Shown here piece after piece: positions 42,194-51,100 of a DNA stretch of 64,000 nt; positions within the stretch are counted from its first letter, which is position 1; each line of letters begins with the position of its first letter. The notes beneath the pieces were generated by a model. That model had not been told where the DNA came from. It saw only the letters and a list, made by a program, of their open reading frames with translations, and made no database searches. A program made the position numbers and the translations under genes. Source of the stretch: Chamaecyparis obtusa (lineage: Eukaryota; Streptophyta; Pinopsida; Cupressales; Cupressaceae); the NCBI GenBank assembly GCA_027943335.1, contig BSBK01008434.1, positions 126,001-190,000 of the forward strand, written 5' to 3'.

Positions 42194-45100
42194 GAATAAT
42201 ATCATAACTATATCGTTTATTATATTTATATATATGTATATACACTTCAATTTGTCACCTGCCAGACTGGAAGGAGGGAATATAAGGATATCTGTCAGGA
42301 GAGCTTGTGTAAATCCCGCCAATAGCTTCTGTCCCAAAATAGGGTGGAGGTCAGCATCCCAATAGTTTGGGCCTAGACCTGTAAACCTTGAGGGAGCCAA
42401 TTGGGAATGGTATCTAAGCGTCTCGGTCACATCCTAAAGTCTTCCTATCCAATTCGACGGGGTAATAAGTTGGACATGGAACCATCAAAATCATTATAAA
42501 AGGAAATATAAATTCTATTTAAAATTATCAATTCAATTAATTAAGTTGAAATACTAAATAGATCTATATGAATCACAAGCATGATAAGTAGACATAGAGA
42601 TCCAAGGTTACAACTAACAGGGGACATTACAGTATTTTCTATTGTTTGTTGATGATTTCAGTAGAAAAATGGGGGTCTATTTTCTTAAATAGAAAACAAA
42701 TGTGTTTACTGTATTTCAGAAGTTTTAACCTCTAGTTGAAAAAGAGTCTGGGAAATCTATTATTGCTCTTAGGACAGATAATGGGGGGGAATTTTGTTCT
42801 TTTGAATTCTCTAGTTTCTGTGATATTCATTGCATAAAGCGCCAGTTAACCACACCCCACACACCACAACAAAAAAGTGTAGTTGAACGTCGAAACAAAA
42901 CAATCACCGAGATGGCTAAATCCATGCTCGAACACAGACATGTTCCGAAGCAGTTTTGGGCAGAAGCAGTTAACACTGCAATCTACCTTTTGAATCGCTC
43001 ACCCACTATGGCGGTCAAAGGCAAGACTTCGGAAGAGGCCTGGTCAGGTCGCAAGCCCAAAATCAGTCACCTGAAGGTTTTTGGCTCTCTTGCCTATGTT
43101 TGGATCCTTGATGCGTCACGCACCAAGTTGGATGCCAAGAGTCAGAAATTCATGTTTGTTGGATATAGTAGTCTTCACAAAGCCTTTCGCTTGATCAAGA
43201 CTGAGACATCTCGCCTCCTGCACAATCGTGATGTAATATTTGATGAGCAACGAGGACCATTCATGTCGATCTCTTCTATTCCTAATTCAGTAGACCAGTC
43301 TATGAAGGCTCGTGATTTGGGAGTTCGGCTTCCATTAGGTCCACCTGATGGGAGTGCTCCAGTAGTTCCAGTAATACCAGTGATTCTTGTACAGACACCT
43401 CTGGTCTCTCATGTAGGATCACCCAAATATGCAGATGCTTCACCTGATTTTGATCCTAATTCTTCTGATGAAGAACCTAATCATAGAGTATCTCCTGATG
43501 CTAATGTTGGTCCTCCTCTCCGGCCTAAATGGTCGGTTAAGACACTTGTTGATCTTCGAGATGATGAGCTCATCGAGGGAACTGCTCAGAAAAAGAGCAA
43601 ACCTACAAAGACTGTCAATATTGCTCTCATGGCCAACATTCACAGTGTGTTTGAACCTCAGACATACTCAGAGGCTAAAGAAATTCCAAAGTGGGAACAG
43701 GCCATGAATTCTGAACACCAGAGCCTGCTGAAGAATCACACCTGGGTCCTTTCTAATCTTCCACCAGGGAAGAAACCCATTGGCTGCAAATGGGTCTACA
43801 AAATAAAGTATATGTCTGTCGGTACTTTGGATTAAGTACAAAGCTCGTTTAGTTGCAAAGGGCTTCTCTCAGCATCAGGGCATTGATTACGAGGAGACCT
43901 TTGCTCCTACAGCAAAGATGAGCACCATCAGATTAGTCCTAGCCATGGCAACTCAGTTTGGCTGGCCGGTCCATCAAATGGACGTCAAGAGTGCTTTCCT
44001 GAATGGTGACCTACAGGAAGAGGTCTACATGACACAACCTCCTGGTTTCAAGGTTGTTGGTAAAGAACACCAGGTACTCAAACTGATGAAAGCTCTCTAT
44101 GGTTTGAAGCAAGGCCCTAGGACATAGTACATGAAAATTGATAAGTACCTCAGTGATCAAGGCTTCCAGAGGAGTTCTTCAAACTCAAATTTATACATCA
44201 AGACTATTGATAGTGACATCATCCTTCTAGTCATTTATGTGGATGATTTGATCATCACTGGCAATTCAACATCTTTGATTCAGGGAATTAAATAGAGTTT
44301 ATGTCAATCTTTTGATATGACTGACCTTGGCCTCATGCATTATTGCCTCAGTGTTGACGTTTGGCAGCACTCTTCTGGTATATTCATTTCTCAGTACAAA
44401 TATGTCAGGGCTCTGTTAGACAAGTTTTGTATGCAAGATTGCAAGCTTGCATCTACACCTATGGAGAAAGGTCTGAAGTTATCAGCCAAGTCTGATTCTC
44501 CTCCAATTGATGATACTACATACAAGCAACTAGTAGGCAATCTCATCTATCTCTCTGCTACTAGACCTGATATCAGCTTCGTCGTCAGCTACATTTCACG
44601 CTTTATAACAGCTCCCAAGGCTGATCATTGGATGGTTGCTAAGTGTGTGCTTCGTTATGTGAAGGGCACTGCTGATTATGGAATTCTCTACTCTCGGAGT
44701 CCTAATCCTAGACTCAGTGGATTCACAGATTCAAATTGGGTAGGCTCTGTTAATGATAAAAAGTCAACCTTTGGATATATGTTTAGTTTGGGATCTAGTG
44801 CCGTCACATGGACCAGTAAGAAGCAACAGGTCGTTTCCCTCTCCTCTACATAGGCCGAATACAGAGGGACAGTTAAGGCAGGTTGTGAAGCTGTTTGGCT
44901 TTGTCAAATGCTTGGGGATATGCAAATGTCACCAGCAGGCCTGACCACTTTGTTTGTTGCCAACGAAGGCGTTATCAAGTTAGCACGGAATCCAATCTTC
45001 CATGAAAGAACCAAGCATGTAGATGTTCACTGTCACTACATTCGGCAATTGGATGAAGATGGGACAATACATTTGTAGTATGTTCCTACAGCGGATCAGA

Positions 45101-48100
45101 CTACAGACATTCTCACCAAGCCTCTTGGTCCAGATAAGTTTGCCAAATTCAGAGGACAGCTTGGTGTAGTGGGTAGATTAACCATTAAGGGAGGGTATTA
45201 CAACAATAGTTAGTTTCTATTAATGGTTATCTATTTAACTATGGTAAATATTAGAATCTTTCTAATATTTAGTTTTCAGTTAGTTAGAATAGAATGTTTC
45301 TATTCTTTACGAATATTTCCTAAGGAAACATCGTTCATTCTTTTGTATATATTGATCTCTCGATCTCTGTTAATATATCAAGTTTTTTACCAATTACTTT
45401 CCGTAACAGTTTATCTAATATCAGGTCTTAAATAATTCCAAACTCCCTAGATCCTATCAAATGGCTATTTGGAACAACCTATTAATTGATTTATTGGCAC
45501 CAAAATGACAAATAGGAACCGTACCAGGTAATTTGAGCACAAGAATGAATATTACAAAATTTTCCAAGACTCTAAACCCTCCTGCGCTCTGAAACTGAGC
45601 AATTATGAACCACGAAATGATTGAAGGCTGCCTTGGCTGATGTTAGCAATAGCTGGGAGCTGTACCACCATTGGGAAAATTAATTAATGCTGAAACCTGC
45701 TCCAGAGGTGACCGATCTGACCTGTAGCAGCTAATTGCACCCTTACTCACCAAATTAGACAAGAAACCCTTCCTCATGAAGTGACGTCAGTTGTAGAAGC
45801 CTATACGGCTGTCCTGGAGGTTAATTCTCTCTACAAACGCACTGATCTGCCTATCTTATGAAGAAATTCTGATTCCCCTCTCCTTAATGTAAATTATCAA
45901 AACAAATTTGCACACCCAATGCTCTCAACAACTGATATATTAGGAAACTTCTTCTTCCTGCAGGTGTACAGCTATGTGAGGAACTAGGAAGTGAAATGAT
46001 AATCAAATATTGCCACAATAAGTTTGATCTGCAACATCCACCTTTTCTTCAACCAATCAACACAAAATCTTCTCAAGATATCGATGTCTATATGCTGCAA
46101 TAAGCTGGAAAGACTAATAAATCCCAATTTTATCAACACTGGAGGAGTGTCCAGGCTAATAAGAATCAAGGGTTTTCATCCCCGAGCCCTCTGATTGCTG
46201 AAAACACAATCTGAAGCTCTCCACAAAACTGTAGGTGTAAATTTTGAATGCTGGATATGTCAAAATGAGCTCACAAAACACTTCTGTCATCTCCTCCGAG
46301 CCAATCGAACCCTAATTAGGGTTGGCCCACTTTATTTTAATTTTATTTTAATGACTTATTTAAAAAGTCACCCCTCTTATTTTATTATTATATTATTACT
46401 TTATTACTTTATTAAAAAGTGATTATAATATCAACTTTTTATTATTTTATTATAAAGTGAATATAATATCACTTTTTTATTATTATTTTATTATAACCCA
46501 AACTTAGTAAATATTAATTTATTTCCTCATTTACTCATAAAATGCAATCCAGGGCTCAAAACCAAATTCTGCCTGAAGCTCTTTAATCCATGATGTTGAC
46601 TGAGCCCTACAGGCAAACTGGAACCTCACTCAAATACAACCTGAACCCGCACAAGAAGCCCCAAAGTGAGTCCCCTTATCAATCCATTGGCATATGGGAA
46701 CTCAGGTGATAGGCCAACCATCAACTCATCTCCTATCTCCTAGAAAGGGGACATAACAAAAGATCGAGAAGAGAGGAGGAAAAAGCAAAAAATTATTAAG
46801 GTGACAAAGTTAAAAATATGAAAATATTCAAAGGAAAGATTATTAAGTTGATAAATATAAAAGATTTACACATTGGAAAAATAAAAAATGGGGAATATAG
46901 AATATTCAAAGTAGTCGATATTAAAATATTGCCAAAATATTGTGAAGGCAAAATAAGTATTGTGTGGGCGAAATTATATATAAAATAAATTTGCCAAAAC
47001 TTCATTATAAAGTGATGTTGAGAAAGTTAATTATTTTTGCCAAAGGAAGGCCACTTTATATCTTGCTTGAACGAATTACTTCCATTTGGCTGAATGCAAC
47101 AAGGACAAAACCCTTCATTGTACAGCATCTTCATAGAGCGTCACAATGCAAGAACTTATTGATTGTGCGACCTTCTACAATCTGCATCGTACTAAAAAAA
47201 ACAATTCCTACAGTCATTTCTCAAGTCCTCCATGATATGGTCAAAAATAGTAAATATAGAGTAGGAAACGTATTTACATTGTTTATAGAATTGAATTTCA
47301 TAGTTAGTTTATTTGTTTTGAGAAATTTTATGGAATTTTTAAAATGTGTCGTTATGATGCTTAATTCTCCCTAGGATGATCAAAATGCATGTTTTATATT
47401 GAAAGAGGTGTTGAGTACTTTTACTTCAAAAGAGTATCCTTTGAACTTTATTTTCATGAATTTTGAATTTCGAGGCTATTTTAATGGAGTTCTTCGAATT
47501 TCACTGGTTTTTATGAATTTGTGAAAATGAGGAATGTGAAATCGTGGCTTATTGTGATGGATTATAATGTGGAAGTAAAGGTATACTTTGTAAAATCTGA
47601 AATTATATCCGCTTGGAACTTGTTGTAAGAGAGTCAAGAATTGTGAAAAATGCATTGTAATGTGGAAACTTGTGAAAATTGGAATTTGCATTGTTTGAGC
47701 TTTATTCCATGTTCATTGGGGAACATGATGAGCTTAGGACTTACATACTAGAGAGAGTTATGGGAGTGACTCCCAACATGTCACTGGCCCTAAGTGGTAG
47801 GAGAGAGGCAATCACGTTTGGAGAGTCATGTAACCAAGTGAAAACTAATAAAAATGTGGGTAATAGAAATAAACAAGATAGCTGATGCTCCTTGCAAACC
47901 TTAAGCAGTTGTAAAGGTTAGGGATGATGACTTAGGAAGACATGCTTGCTCTAGGAGTGTGAGACTTGTATGATTGAACATCCTAGTCCGTGTGAGAGGG
48001 TATTTGGTTCTACATGCAGCCATCCCTTTGAGCTCTACATGACACTCCCTAGTTGGCTCTCTAGCATCTAGTCCTAGTGTAGCTTGAGTAGCACTTGAGA

Positions 48101-51100
48101 GATGTAGCATGCCTTTCCTATGTTGAAGTTTACTTCACTTTATTGGATGTCGTGTATTCTTCGTTATTGATGTAAGGGTAAGCCTCCATCCCTTGTGTCT
48201 TATGCAAGTGTGTGTTTGGGCGATGTGATTATCTCCTAGCATGGTCGGGTGGACCTATGGGTTCCACATGGTAGGGTGGTCTGGTAACCATCGTTGGGGG
48301 ACAGAGGTGACATTCAATCCTCTTTATTCATCATTTCTTATCCATTCTAGTTAGTTCATTTCAAGAAAAGGCATAATTTAAGGGCATTTGAGTCCTATAA
48401 ATATGTAAATTATAATAATATTGTTTCGATCTCTCTTGAAGACGGAATTGTAATTTGAATATAAATGAGAATGAATTAGTTTAATTGTGTCTCAGTGTTG
48501 GAACAGAGCATGAAGATCTTGCACATTTTCTTTCAATCTTTAATTTCGCAAATGGTTAAATGCACTTATGAACCTCTATTTTGGGTTTAAAATGAACCTC
48601 TTTGTTGCACCAGTAAATCTTCTTTGAACCTTGTAATTACAATTGAAATTTCAAAAAATAAAAATTCTCATTTTTTCAGGCTTTGTTGATCAAGCCTTCA
48701 CTTATTTGGTCTTTGTTATGTTATGAAAAGGTAAGGCTTGTCCTCGAACTGCAATCACCAACGGCCTATTCAAAATATACAAATTTTCTAAGGTTGTCAA
48801 GAATCAGATGTTGGGCTTTCACCCAAATGTTGAAGTTTTTCCTTGTGTAAGAGGAAAGTCTTATCACTAACCCCTAACCACTGAAGCGTAACTTTAAGGC
48901 TTTCTTCAATGATAGTTATCAGGCATTGAGCTTACGCCCTCTCAGCTTCAACCAAATTGGCAAAAAGAGCAAGTTTTCACCCTAACACCCAATCCCTGAT
49001 GAACACCATTTTGGACTTATCGCTGAAGCGTAACAAGTTTGTTGGACTTTGGACCTTAGCCCTACCATTTCCACATTTGCCAAGTAACAAGTAAGTCAAA
49101 AGACCGATCCCTAAAACCTGATCCAATTCTTCAAACTTTGAACTTCCACCTTTCTCTCCTTCAATTTCCTTTATTTAACAAACAAGGTAAGGTGTAACAC
49201 CAATCCACAAACCCCAACAAACAAATCGATAATACTCAATCTAGTGCTTATATTTACACTATCTTGGAATGGTCATAACTTCTAGCCCAGTAATCGAAAA
49301 ATGAACTTCTCTATATCACCAGAAAGAGCTTGAATAAATGTAGAACATGTCCCTTTGAACCTTGCCTGAGGCAACGTTTTTAAGGGGTTGATGAAATTTT
49401 AGACCCCAAATTCCACCACGAAGAACTCCAAAAATGCAATTTTTTGAAAAAAAGAAAATACCTCGAAAATTAGACATTCAATAATTTCCATCTCCCTGCA
49501 AAGCAGCCTCTCATGGGATGATCTCAGATGTTCGAAGGCATCCTTGTTCACTCCCTTGATAGTCTTTTGTGATTGATATTGCCTTGCAACAATTAGTCTT
49601 TTGTTGGCACCACCATGCTTATGCATTGCTGAGGACTTCTCTCCTATCTTTATCTTCATGGTGTTGTATTTTATGCGACATTGTTATGCAATTTGCAGTT
49701 GAGTGAGACATGTTACCTTCTTAACTATTTTGTTTTGTCTTGGTCATTCTAATGGGGCATTACAGCAAGCTTGTATCCTTGCATTCCCTCTAAAATAATT
49801 TTATGCAATTCAATTTGGAAAACAAGTTAGTTGTGGACAATAAAGTCATCCATTGCCTAATTAGCTCACCACTTCTTCAAGCAATTCCTTAACAAGGGTG
49901 TCCCTTCTAAGCACCAATGTGACAAGTTTAAAATACCTCAAAGCTCCCTTGTCTCTTTCTAATGCCACTCCTAAATTGGTGGGCCTGCTAACAAGTTGAA
50001 GCTTCTCAATGTTCCAACAAACACAATAAAGCTACTCACAAAGATGGCTATTATCAAGGCACTAACAAGTTAGGTTTTTCATGTGTTGGAGGTGAGATGT
50101 GATCTCATCAAATGTAAGGAATGGACACATACTTCATAGAGGCCTTTGCAAGTAAGGCACTCCCTTAAATCTAGATGGATATCATAGTTGACAGTGATCA
50201 TGGAAGAGGTCAAAGTGGGTGTTTGTGGGGGACACAAGCATAATGGAAGAGGTTAGATCACACTACTAAGGAAATAGAGGCTGCTGCAAACAAGTTCATT
50301 TGAGTGGTGCAAATAGGTCTATTGGGCAATGGGGAATACTGTAAGTAGAAGCAATCTAAGGCGGCTCCAAAGTCAGTGCATGGTTTTGGGTTATCTTTCT
50401 CCTAACAAAAGCTACCCCTCTACTAGGCTTGTGATTTTCAAATGTTCTAATTACCAGGCATGCACCTAAATGGGCATTTATTATTTGAATACATAAATGC
50501 TCTATCTCTTGCTAATAGTTGTGTGACAACAATATGTCCATATTGCATGTTCATTTGAAGATGTGCTCAGAGGACAAATTGTGTACATCTTTTTTTTTCT
50601 GCAGGTTCTCCAACCATGTATCCAAGATTCCAAGCTACAGCCCATAACGACACATTTGTATCCTCTTTTCATCTCAAAAAAGGGTCCTCAATAAAATCAC
50701 CCATTTAACTATCAATTTAACAAAAACAGAAAAACAAAAAACAAAAAGCTTCACCTCAAACAACAAGGATGATTTAAATTAAAAACTAAATCCTTATTAG
50801 TTTGTAATACCAACAAGTAATATTGATTAATATCATCCAATTCTTGGTGTCACATACTTCAAAAGGCAACACTAGGTGCACATCTTGCATGAAGTAACTC
50901 AACAAACTCCACCATCCAGGTGAGGTTGACAGGCCTACAAATCTTGGGGTGCATTTGATGAAATAAGCTGTTGATCATGGCATCTTAACTACTGAAACGG
51001 GGTAATTTTCTAAAATACTTCAAATTTAAGAAATAGTTCATATGTTATTCAATATGATTTTTTCTATACTGTAATGCGTTACACCTTAAACTCCAACCTT

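Larger units (their letters stand above)
38710..45408 (+). mobile_element. Copia-2: full-length decayed Ty1/copia element
   Basis: LTRs 38710-38933 and 45196-45408, target duplication gttta (38705-38709 and 45409-45413), PBS tggtattagag touching the 5' LTR and purine tract taagggaggg touching the 3' LTR. LTR termini are TA...CA. Order is gag, protease, integrase, RT, RNase H. It shares PBS, purine tract and protein blocks with Copia-1, so it is the same lineage. About seven substitutions and one 11-bp duplication separate its LTRs by eye. A 1.5-kb solo LTR (41100-42631) splits protease from integrase, and several stops are present. It is antisense to XPG. Confidence 0.95.

Noticed and set aside
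42060..42430. Minus-strand frames ending in long Ile-Tyr runs
   Set aside because: Translation of the 64-bp (TA)n tract in the solo LTR.
49399..49659. 86-codon minus-strand frame
   Set aside because: No recognisable domain, no splice context and AT-rich surroundings; treated as chance.
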